Assembly: GCA_904502075.1 (NCBI GenBank) | Contig: CAJGDL010000104.1 | Coordinates: 1 to 5,562, forward strand | Reading direction: 5' to 3' | Source: an uncultured Alistipes sp. | Lineage (GTDB): Bacteria > Bacteroidota > Bacteroidia > Bacteroidales > Rikenellaceae | DNA: 5,562 bases | Shown here: positions 1-5,103 of the stretch, one piece after another | Numbering within the stretch: position 1 is the stretch's first letter | Layout: the number at the start of each line of letters is the position of its first letter | Notes under the pieces: model-generated | What the model saw: the letters and a program-made list of their open reading frames with translations, nothing else | Told to the model about the DNA's origin: nothing | Databases searched by the model: none | Made by a program: the position numbers and the translations under genes

Positions 1-123
1 AGAGAAATCATGCAAAAGTGTGGCAATCTACCGCTTACCGAAAACCGAGGATTGCCCCAAATCGCCTAATCGACCGGGCGGTTGAGCGAATCTGCAACTC
101 TTTTATAATAGGAAGATCCCCAC

Positions 124-174
124 GAATTTTCATGCAAGGCCACCAGATTATGCAACGCCTTAAAATGAAAATTC
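124..174. repeat. Stem-loop with 10-bp perfect outer stem
   Basis: GAATTTTCAT at 124-133 is the exact reverse complement of ATGAAAATTC at 165-174. Inside it, AAGGC at 136-140 can pair with GCCTT at 157-161, with a small bulge. No T-run follows, so it does not read as a terminator. It sits 16 bp before the stronger hairpin at 191-235, and the two together could be parts of one structured RNA or a leader. Function is unknown. Confidence 0.45.
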
Positions 175-190
175 TCGGGATGACATGGTG

Positions 191-235
191 TGTTTATGAG
201 GGAATTTGTGCAAATCACAAATTCCCTCATAAACA
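191..235. repeat. Perfect 20-bp inverted repeat, 5-nt loop
   Basis: Arms 191-210 and 216-235 are exact reverse complements over 20 bp, separated by the loop CAAAT; a G-T pair could extend the stem by one. The arms begin with TGTTTATGAG and are AT-rich. A weak T-containing tail (TTTCTCT) follows on the plus strand and nothing similar follows on the minus strand. A terminator for an upstream plus-strand transcript is therefore possible but not typical. A dispersed palindromic repeat, or a site for a dimeric regulator, are the alternatives. Confidence 0.75.
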
Positions 236-305
236 TTTCTCTCCACCGAAATTGGCAAATGGTCCAAAAAAATTCGAGTCCTGCACAAAAAAAACGGGCT
301 GAATA

Positions 306-337
306 GTTGCATCTTATCCAAAAAAGTAGTAATTTTA
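306..337 (+). promoter_or_regulatory. Weak candidate promoter for DUF2007 gene
   Basis: TAATTTTA at 330-337 matches the Bacteroidota -7 element TAnnTTTG at all but the last base. GTTG at 306-309 sits 20 bp upstream, close to the -33 TTTG position. It would give a 5' leader of roughly 85 nt before the ATG at 431. An imperfect dyad at 328-349 overlaps the -7 element. The match is weak and no better candidate was seen. Confidence 0.3.
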
Positions 338-430
338 CCTAAGATTACTCCTCTACCCCACCCTCCCCCAGGGAGTCGAAGAGATGATGAGCCAAAAACC
401 GAGATACTCACTTATTAAAAATGTACCACT

Positions 431-640
431 ATGATTGAGCAAACTTTGGTAGTCATCAAGAGCTACAACACACAGGCCGAGGCCGAGATCGCCCGTTCGA
501 TTTTGGCAAGCGGAGGCATCGAATCGTCGCTGCGCAACGAGTACTCCTCCATGATCTACCCCACCGGCATCATCCCCGTACAACTGATCGTACGATCGGA
601 GGACGAAACCGCCGCCCGCGACCTCTTGAATGTGCGTTAA
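431..640 (+). CDS. DUF2007 family small protein (putative signal-transducing protein)
   Basis: This 69-residue soluble protein has the ferredoxin-like layout of the DUF2007 family. An opening strand (VVIKSYNTQ) and a helix rich in A/E (AEAEIARSILASGGI) come first. A middle segment with a polar turn (NEYSSMIYPTG) follows, then a closing strand and helix (PVQLIVRSEDETAARDLL). Family members are short, sometimes called putative signal-transducing proteins, and their biochemical role is not established. There is no signal peptide, membrane segment or metal-binding cysteine. The ATG at 431 is chosen because the ATG ten bases upstream is out of frame and stops after five codons, and because the protein then begins directly with the family's first strand. 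It ends 20 bp before an intrinsic terminator, so it is probably a single-gene transcript separate from rho. The family call rests on pattern recognition of a short sequence. Confidence 0.8.
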   Translation: MIEQTLVVIKSYNTQAEAEIARSILASGGIESSLRNEYSSMIYPTGIIPVQLIVRSEDETAARDLLNVR

Positions 641-659
641 ACGCGCATCCGCCCGACTT

Positions 660-705
660 GATCGGCATCCCAGACTATTCAGTCGGCGGTTGCCGATCTT
701 TTTTT
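660..705 (+). terminator. Intrinsic terminator after DUF2007 gene
   Basis: GATCGGCA at 660-667 pairs perfectly with TGCCGATC at 691-698, directly followed by seven Ts at 699-705. The 23-nt loop carries a small inner hairpin (GACT 673-676 with AGTC 681-684). It begins 20 bp after the stop codon of the small upstream gene and lies before the rho promoter, so it separates the two transcription units. Confidence 0.8.
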
Positions 706-741
706 GCGGCCAAAAGGAAGAGGGTTTCATGAAAAAAAATA

Positions 742-772
742 TTTGCGCGTTTCACTTTTTTCACTATCTTTG
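742..772 (+). promoter_or_regulatory. rho promoter (Bacteroidota -33/-7 type)
   Basis: TTTG at 742-745 and TATCTTTG at 765-772 match the Bacteroidota consensus TTTG / TAnnTTTG, with a 19-bp spacer. Transcription would begin near 779, giving a leader of about 58 nt before the ATG at 837. The promoter lies inside the open frame that continues upstream of rho, which argues that the upstream in-frame codons are not translated. Confidence 0.75.
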
Positions 773-836
773 CAGTACTTTTCAACCACGGAGTCATCCG
801 GCTCCGGAACAATCAGAAAACAAAACATCAGATTAT

Positions 837-2549
837 ATGCAGGATTTGGATACACTGGAGGGTAAAACCCTGGTGGAATTGCGAGAGATCGCCAAAGCAT
901 TGGGCGTGAAGAGTATCATGACCCAGAAAAAACAAGAACTCAAAGAGAGTATCATTCGCCTCGCTTCGGGGGCCGCAGAGGGAGCCTCTACCCCCGCCGA
1001 AGAGCCTATCGAGCACCTCGCAGAGGATGCCCCCTCTGCCGAAAAGCCGCGCCGCGGTCGTCGTCCGCGCCTGATCAAGATCGAGCCTCCAACACCGCCA
1101 CAACCTCAAGAGGTGAGCGCGAGTGCTCCCAAACCCACTATCCTCCTCCAAGAATTGGACACCGTAACACCGCGTGAAGAGATAACAATCCCCACAGAGC
1201 ATGAGGAGCCTACTCCGATGGCACAACCCGCAGAGACGGCACAGGGGGAGGCTCCAAAGCGCCGAGGTCGCAAACCCAAGACCCCCCGAAACGAAACACC
1301 TCAACCCATTGAGCAGGAGCCCTCGGTACCGGAGGAGAATCATAACGAAACCCACGAAAAGGAGCCATCCGAAATTCAGTCTGCCGAGCAACCGGAAGTT
1401 GTCGAAGAGGAGGTGATCACCAAAGACGATTTTTCGGGGGTGATCGAGGGAGAGGGTGTATTGGAGATAATGCCCGACGGCTTCGGATTCCTCCGTTCGG
1501 CCGACTACAACTACCTCAACTCGCCCGACGACATCTATGTCTCGCCCTCGCAGATCAAACTCTTCGGCCTGAAGGCCGGCGACACCGTATTGGGGCAGAT
1601 TCGTCCACCGAAGGAGGGCGAGAAGTACTTCCCGCTCGTACACGTCACCGAGATCAACGGCCTGAAGCCCGACTATGTCCGCGACCGCGTACAATTCGAG
1701 TACATGACTCCGCTCTTCCCGAGCGAGAAGTTCAACCTCACGGGCAACGGCCACAACACCCTCTCGAACCGCATTGTTGACCTCTTCTCGCCCATCGGCA
1801 AGGGACAACGTGCCCTGATCGTGGCCCAACCCAAAACCGGTAAGACGATGCTCATGCAGTCGTTGGTGAATGCCATCGCCGACAACCACCCCGAGGCCTA
1901 CATCATCGTGCTGCTGATCGACGAGCGTCCCGAGGAGGTAACCGAGATGGCTCGCCACGCCAAGGCCGAGGTCGTGGCCTCGACCTTCGACGAGCAGGCT
2001 TCGCGCCATGTGAAGGTGGCCGAGATGGTCTTGGAAAAGGCGAAGCGCATGGTGGAGTGTGGCCACGACGTGGTGATCTTCCTCGACTCGATTACGCGTC
2101 TGGCACGCGCCTACAACTCTGTGCAGCCCGCCTCGGGCAAAGTGCTCTCGGGAGGTGTCGATGCCAACGCCCTGCACAAGCCCAAGCGTTTCTTCGGAGC
2201 CGCCCGCAACACGGAGGAGAAGGGGTCGCTGACGATTATCGCCACCGCTCTGATCGACACCGGATCGAAGATGGACGAGGTGATCTTCGAGGAGTTCAAG
2301 GGTACGGGTAACATGGAGTTGCAGCTCGACCGCAAGCTGGCCGACCGCCGCATCTACCCGGCGGTCAATGTAATCGCCTCGGGTACGCGCCGCGAGGATC
2401 TGCTACTGCCGCGCGAGGTAATGAACCGCACCTGGATCCTGCGCAAGCACCTCTCGGAGATGACCACCGTAGAGGTGATGGAGTTCCTGCAGAAGCAAAT
2501 GAACCTCACGCAGACCAACATGGAGTTCCTGGCCACGATGAATCAATAA
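837..2549 (+). CDS. rho: Transcription termination factor Rho
   Basis: Rho is a hexameric RNA-dependent ATPase that loads on nascent RNA, translocates 5' to 3' and ends transcription. The protein is 570 residues, about 150 more than E. coli Rho. Residues 5-43 form the N-terminal helical (SAP-like) domain. Residues about 45-200 are a low-complexity Pro/Glu-rich insertion with two basic patches, RRGRRPR (72-78) and KRRGRKPK (141-148). Residues about 203-275 are the cold-shock-like RNA-binding domain (GVLEIMPDGFGFLRS). The RecA-type ATPase follows, with Walker A PKTGKT (332-337, Lys336), Walker B VVIFLD (412-417), the Q-loop SGGVDANALHKPK and the R-loop GTGNMELQLDRK (from 489). The frame stays open back to 630, but a good promoter at 742-772 and the start of the conserved domain favour the ATG at 837. 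A nuclease gene follows after 8 bp, so they are likely co-transcribed. In enteric bacteria rho is autoregulated; nothing here shows this directly. Confidence 0.97.
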   Translation: MQDLDTLEGKTLVELREIAKALGVKSIMTQKKQELKESIIRLASGAAEGASTPAEEPIEHLAEDAPSAEKPRRGRRPRLIKIEPPTPPQPQEVSASAPKPTILLQELDTVTPREEITIPTEHEEPTPMAQPAETAQGEAPKRRGRKPKTPRNETPQPIEQEPSVPEENHNETHEKEPSEIQSAEQPEVVEEEVITKDDFSGVIEGEGVLEIMPDGFGFLRSADYNYLNSPDDIYVSPSQIKLFGLKAGDTVLGQIRPPKEGEKYFPLVHVTEINGLKPDYVRDRVQFEYMTPLFPSEKFNLTGNGHNTLSNRIVDLFSPIGKGQRALIVAQPKTGKTMLMQSLVNAIADNHPEAYIIVLLIDERPEEVTEMARHAKAEVVASTFDEQASRHVKVAEMVLEKAKRMVECGHDVVIFLDSITRLARAYNSVQPASGKVLSGGVDANALHKPKRFFGAARNTEEKGSLTIIATALIDTGSKMDEVIFEEFKGTGNMELQLDRKLADRRIYPAVNVIASGTRREDLLLPREVMNRTWILRKHLSEMTTVEVMEFLQKQMNLTQTNMEFLATMNQ

Positions 2550-2557
2550 GCCGTCCC

Positions 2558-3337
2558 ATGAAGATGAAACCGATCATCCTGGCGTTGCTCCTCCTGCTGG
2601 GTGGAGTGACGCCTCTCTATGCCTGGGGGCCCAAAGGGCACGATGTGGTGGCCTACATCGCCGAATGCCACCTCTCCCCCAAAGCGGCCCGGGCCGTGGA
2701 TCGCGCGCTGGAGGGCCACTCACCGGTCTATGTGGCCAACTGGATGGACAACGCCAGCCACACCCCAGCCTACGCCTACACCAAGACCTGGCACTACAAG
2801 AACATCGACCAGGGGCACACCCTCGAGACGATGCCCCAAGAGCCCAAGGGCGATATCCTGACCGCGATCAATGACCTCATTGAAAAGCTGAAGAGCCACG
2901 AGCTCTCACCCGAGGAGGAGAATGTCTCGCTACGAATGCTAATCCACCTGATGGGCGACCTACACTGTCCGATGCATGCCGGACGGCTGAGCGACCTGGG
3001 CGGCAACCGTCACGAGGTGAAATACTTCGGCAAGCAGAGCAATCTGCACAGCGTTTGGGACTCCTCAATCGTGGAGTCGGCCCACCGTTGGAGCTACACC
3101 GAGTGGCAGCGCGAAGTGGATCGCGTAAGCAAAAAAGAGGAGCACATGTTCACCGCAGGCTCCCCCGAAGAGTGGTTCCTCGAGACCCATGCCCTCTGCT
3201 GCGAGATCTACGACTCAACCCCCAAAGGGGCCAACCTCTCCTACGACTATGTGGCCAAATACAGCCCAATGATCGAAGCGCAACTCTTGCGCGGAGGTCT
3301 GCGACTGGCCCGTCTGCTGAACGAAATCTACCGATAA
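2558..3337 (+). CDS. Exported S1/P1-type zinc-dependent nuclease
   Basis: This 259-residue protein belongs to the S1/P1 nuclease family, trinuclear zinc enzymes that cleave single-stranded DNA or RNA and may remove 3'-phosphates. Residues 1-22 are a signal peptide (two Lys, a Leu-rich core, cleavage after LYA), so it should act in the periplasm or outside the cell. Cleavage leaves Trp23 as the new N-terminus, which is essential because that residue's amino group binds zinc. All nine expected ligands are present: Trp23, His28 (WGPKGH), Asp64, His79, His130, Asp134 and His140 (HLMGDLHCPMH), His164 and Asp168 (NLHSVWD). Spacing closely matches P1 nuclease. No lipobox cysteine is seen. The ATG at 2558 is preferred; one two codons later (2564) would also leave a signal peptide. 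It starts 8 bp after rho with no promoter between, so it is read through from rho, and a strong hairpin terminator follows. The substrate in vivo, possibly nucleotide scavenging, is inferred. Confidence 0.93.
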   Translation: MKMKPIILALLLLLGGVTPLYAWGPKGHDVVAYIAECHLSPKAARAVDRALEGHSPVYVANWMDNASHTPAYAYTKTWHYKNIDQGHTLETMPQEPKGDILTAINDLIEKLKSHELSPEEENVSLRMLIHLMGDLHCPMHAGRLSDLGGNRHEVKYFGKQSNLHSVWDSSIVESAHRWSYTEWQREVDRVSKKEEHMFTAGSPEEWFLETHALCCEIYDSTPKGANLSYDYVAKYSPMIEAQLLRGGLRLARLLNEIYR

Positions 3338-3355
3338 ACCGAGGTTCCCTAAGAG

Positions 3356-3420
3356 AAAAGACCAATCGAGGCCCTTGCCTGACACCCATCTGTCAAGCAA
3401 GGGCCTCGATTGGTCTTTTT
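3356..3420. terminator. Very long, probably bidirectional intrinsic terminator
   Basis: Arms 3356-3378 and 3397-3419 pair perfectly over 23 bp. After one C-A mismatch (3379/3396) the stem continues for 5 bp (TGACA 3380-3384 with TGTCA 3391-3395) to a 6-nt loop. The plus-strand transcript ends in CTTTTT. The minus-strand transcript ends in CTTTTCTCTT, so it may also work in reverse. It begins 18 bp after the nuclease stop codon and closes the rho-nuclease unit ahead of the regulator gene. Confidence 0.9.
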
Positions 3421-3486
3421 GTCGCATCTTCGCATTGAAAAGGAGCCGAAATTATACCTTTAGAACAATGATTAAAATTTTACTCC

Positions 3487-3494
3487 TATATTTG
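3487..3494 (+). promoter_or_regulatory. -7 element of the AraC-type regulator promoter
   Basis: TATATTTG is a full match to the Bacteroidota -7 consensus TAnnTTTG and lies in AT-rich DNA just before the regulator gene. A -33 TTTG is not clear; TTTAG at 3459-3463 is the nearest resemblance, with a spacer a little too long. Transcription would start near 3500, leaving a leader of only about 15 nt before the ATG at 3515. Confidence 0.6.
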
Positions 3495-3514
3495 TCGAAA
3501 AATCAAGCTATAGG

Positions 3515-4432
3515 ATGGAAGAAAAGAAAATTATCACGCTGACACGCGAGGATTTATTGGCAAAACGAATCCAAAAGGGGATTTATTACAAAGGTTGCTT
3601 CATCTCCGACCTGATGAGCCATGTTGATTCGCCGATCAGCGAAAATATATTCAAGTACCCCTACCGCATCGAGGGTTTCTTTCTGCTGATCTGCAAGCAG
3701 GGAAGCGGCACCATAAAGATCAACCTCGAAGAGCACGAGATCGCCGACAACAGCCTGCTGATTCATCAACCCAACAACATCATCCAGATGATGCAGCGAG
3801 GAGAAAACATCCAAGGCGTTGTGTTGGGCTTCGACAAAGAGTTTACCCAAGAGATCAATTTCGACCTCAAACACTTCCTGCCCATCGCCCTCGCCCTGAA
3901 GGATCAGCCCCTGCTAAAGATCAACGAGAAGCAGTGCGACCGCCTCTTCTCGCTCATCAAGGAGATCGCCTACGAGATCCAGCACCAGGAGAACGCACCT
4001 TTCCACGAAGAGATCATGCGCAACTACTTCACCCTCTTCTTCCACAAGTTGTGCAGCATCATGAGCCTCAACCTGCCCGCAAAAAGCGGCACCGAGAGCT
4101 CGGTGAAGAGCCGCAACGAGGAGTACTTCCAAAAATTCATGAAGGTGCTCTCCGAAAACTATAAGCGCGAGCGCAACCTGGCGTTCTATGCCTCGCAACT
4201 CTGCATCACGCCCAAGTACCTCACCACCCTGATCAAGCGCATCAGTGGCCGCTCGGCAGCCGAATGGATCGACGAATACGTTACGCTGGAGGCCAAGAAC
4301 CTGCTGCGTTACTCCACCATGAGCATCCAGGAGGTGGCCTTTTACCTCCACTTCCCGAACCAAAGTTTCTTCGGCAAATACTTCAAGCACCAGACGGGCT
4401 ATACCCCCTCGGCCTACAAGATGCTCAAGTAG
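3515..4432 (+). CDS. AraC/XylS family transcriptional regulator
   Basis: This 305-residue one-component DNA-binding regulator has the usual size and order for the family. Residues about 25-125 form a cupin-like sensing domain, including YRIEGFFLLICKQGSGTIKI and the turn AD.SLLIHQPN. A helical linker follows at about 135-190. The C-terminal AraC domain (about 203-305) has two helix-turn-helix motifs: the first near 221-243 (NLAFYASQLCITPKYLTTLIK), the second near 270-292 (SIQEVAFYLHFPNQSFFGKYF), ending in the family signature HQTGYTPSAYK. The ligand and target genes cannot be read from sequence, and the lack of a co-directional partner gives no hint. It has its own -7 element, sits behind a strong terminator, and converges tail to tail on the next gene with only 6 bp between stop codons. 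The first ~150 bp are more AT-rich than the rest. The start is well placed, as no upstream in-frame ATG fits the short leader. Confidence 0.93.
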   Translation: MEEKKIITLTREDLLAKRIQKGIYYKGCFISDLMSHVDSPISENIFKYPYRIEGFFLLICKQGSGTIKINLEEHEIADNSLLIHQPNNIIQMMQRGENIQGVVLGFDKEFTQEINFDLKHFLPIALALKDQPLLKINEKQCDRLFSLIKEIAYEIQHQENAPFHEEIMRNYFTLFFHKLCSIMSLNLPAKSGTESSVKSRNEEYFQKFMKVLSENYKRERNLAFYASQLCITPKYLTTLIKRISGRSAAEWIDEYVTLEAKNLLRYSTMSIQEVAFYLHFPNQSFFGKYFKHQTGYTPSAYKMLK

Positions 4433-4438
4433 GCGGGG

Positions 4439-4909
4439 CTACTCCGCCAGGAGATACTCGCCCACGATGCGGGCTGCCGTGGCGACATACTCCACACAGG
4501 GACGCTTGCGATAGTACTCCGCCGTGCGAGGCGAGGGGGTGGGCTGGTCCTTCTGCTGCGACAGTCCCAACAACTCGCGGCAGACAATCGCCCCATTCTC
4601 CTCGCGGAAACGCTCGGCAAATTGCTGCACCAGGGCGTAGTTGGCCGCCTTGGCCGCCTGATCTTTCGGGTCGTGGGCGGGCGAGAGCAACCCCGCAAGC
4701 AGCGTCATGCCACTCACCGCTCCACACACCTCGCGCAGTCGCCCCATGCCACCCCCGAGCGGGGCCGAAATCGTGGCCGCCAAACGGGGCTCCACCTCAA
4801 AGAGGTCGCTGTAGGCCAAGAATACCGACTGCGAGCAATTGTAGCCCGAAGTAAAGAGTTCACGCGCACGCGCTACTCGCGCCTGCAAATCAATGTTGTA
4901 TTTTCCCAT
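4439..4909 (-). CDS. C_GCAxxG_C_C family (putative redox) protein
   Basis: This 156-residue protein matches the C_GCAxxG_C_C family, named for its four conserved cysteines. Here they are Cys25 (SGYNCSQSVF), Cys62 in the glycine-rich core (LGGGMGRLREVCGAVSG), Cys110 (VCRELLG) and Cys138 (RPCVEYV). The family is often annotated as a putative redox or oxidoreductase-like protein, but no reaction is established; the cysteines suggest metal binding or disulfide chemistry. There is no signal peptide. I chose the ATG at 4909 (MGKYNIDL). An in-frame GTG at 4924 would add five residues (MKIKR) but is a less likely start in this phylum. A minus-strand terminator at 4951-4981 blocks transcription from the right, so its promoter should lie in 4910-4950. 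TGCCTTTG on the minus strand (4942-4935) is a weak -7 candidate. It faces the AraC-type gene tail to tail, 6 bp apart. Confidence 0.9.
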   Translation of the reverse strand: MGKYNIDLQARVARARELFTSGYNCSQSVFLAYSDLFEVEPRLAATISAPLGGGMGRLREVCGAVSGMTLLAGLLSPAHDPKDQAAKAANYALVQQFAERFREENGAIVCRELLGLSQQKDQPTPSPRTAEYYRKRPCVEYVATAARIVGEYLLAE

Positions 4910-4950
4910 CCTTTTTATTTTCACATTTTCGCACCAAAGGCAAACGAAAC

Positions 4951-4981
4951 AAAAAAAGAGAAGAATGAGAGTTCTTCTCTT
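4951..4981 (-). terminator. Minus-strand intrinsic terminator
   Basis: Arms 4956-4965 and 4972-4981 pair over 10 bp around the loop TGAGAG. On the minus strand the stem is followed by a T-run (the As at 4951-4957 on the plus strand, partly shared with the stem). The stem is A/T-rich apart from its G-C pairs, so strength is moderate. Its orientation fits the end of the restriction-endonuclease transcript, about 120 bp beyond that gene's stop codon, and it shields the C_GCAxxG_C_C gene from read-through. Confidence 0.65.
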
Positions 4982-4984
4982 CTG

Positions 4985-5001
4985 TACCCCCTCAGGGGGT
5001 A
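4985..5001. repeat. Palindrome TACCCCC-TCA-GGGGGTA
   Basis: A perfect 7-bp inverted repeat with a 3-nt centre lies in otherwise AT-rich DNA. It ends 3 bp before a plus-strand -7 element at 5005, placing it where an operator would cover the promoter spacer. In the minus-strand transcript it would form a compact GC hairpin in the 3' untranslated region of the endonuclease gene. Which of these roles applies, if either, is not shown. Confidence 0.6.
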
Positions 5002-5004
5002 TAA

Positions 5005-5012
5005 TATATTTG
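5005..5012 (+). promoter_or_regulatory. Candidate plus-strand -7 element
   Basis: TATATTTG is a full match to TAnnTTTG, with no clear -33 element upstream. A transcript would start near 5018, at or beside an ATG, and run rightwards antisense to the 3' end of the endonuclease gene. A chance match in AT-rich DNA remains possible. Confidence 0.35.
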
Positions 5013-5017
5013 GTTTT

Positions 5018-5101
5018 ATGCGCCTCAAACGCCTATTTCGCAACATTTGGTTCAACATAGGTTCAACACTTTTGTCGCATTTTGTCACAATGGGCGGATA
5101 G
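5018..5101 (+). other. Possible 27-codon small ORF, unproven
   Basis: An ATG at 5018 opens a 27-residue frame (MRLKRLFRNI then a hydrophobic stretch, ending HFVTMGG). It begins almost exactly where the TATATTTG element would start transcription, so any message would be nearly leaderless. The peptide would be basic then hydrophobic. It overlaps two pairs of short direct repeats, which argues that the DNA is a regulatory or recombination site rather than a gene. I would not annotate it as coding without expression evidence. Confidence 0.15.
5049..5089. repeat. Two adjacent pairs of short direct repeats
   Basis: GGTTCAACA occurs at 5049-5057 and again at 5060-5068, an 11-bp period. Directly after come TTTTGTCGCA at 5070-5079 and TTTTGTCACA at 5080-5089, a 10-bp period with one mismatch. 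Spacing of about one helical turn suggests paired protein-binding sites. The cluster lies between GC-rich chromosome and the AT-rich endonuclease gene, so a regulator site or a recombinase arm or attachment site are both possible. Confidence 0.5.
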
Positions 5102-5103
5102 GG

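Larger units (their letters stand above)
1..430. other. Non-coding region with inverted repeats
   Basis: I find no convincing gene here. The reading frames that cross it give low-complexity or unrelated translations, and the longest runs straight through a perfect inverted repeat. What it does hold is a stem-loop at 124-174, a perfect hairpin at 191-235, a weak promoter-like pair at 306-337 and a dyad at 328-349. A minus-strand ATG at 9-11 could be the start of a divergent gene lying left of the window, but only three codons are visible. I saw no tRNA cloverleaf or rRNA segment. Confidence 0.6.

Noticed and set aside
271..284. AATTCGAGTCCTGC as a tRNA T-arm remnant or attachment site
   Set aside because: The loop-like TTCGAGT is suggestive, but the flanking bases do not pair into a T-stem and no acceptor or anticodon arm is found nearby.
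18..302. 94-residue plus-strand open frame
   Set aside because: It runs through both inverted repeats of the non-coding region, has no protein-like pattern and no promoter or leader support.
630..836. Extended Rho N-terminus from 630, or from the in-frame ATG at 729
   Set aside because: The frame is open and 729 has a purine-rich AGGAAGAGGG upstream, but the stretch holds the rho promoter (742-772), overlaps the DUF2007 gene end and its terminator, and encodes nothing like a Rho domain. Translation most likely starts at 837.
828..2177. 449-residue open frame on the minus strand inside rho
   Set aside because: It is a shadow of a GC-rich, strongly coding gene; its translation shows no domain and the sense strand is unmistakably Rho.
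3417..3427. TTTTGTCGCAT shared with 5070-5080
   Set aside because: An 11-bp match between two places in a 5.5-kb window is expected by chance a few times, and the first copy is partly the T-run of a terminator.
4264..4854. 196-residue plus-strand open frame spanning two genes
   Set aside because: It overlaps the conserved C-terminal DNA-binding region of the AraC-type gene and the opposite strand of the four-cysteine gene; its Pro/Arg-rich translation is typical of a wrong frame in GC-rich DNA.
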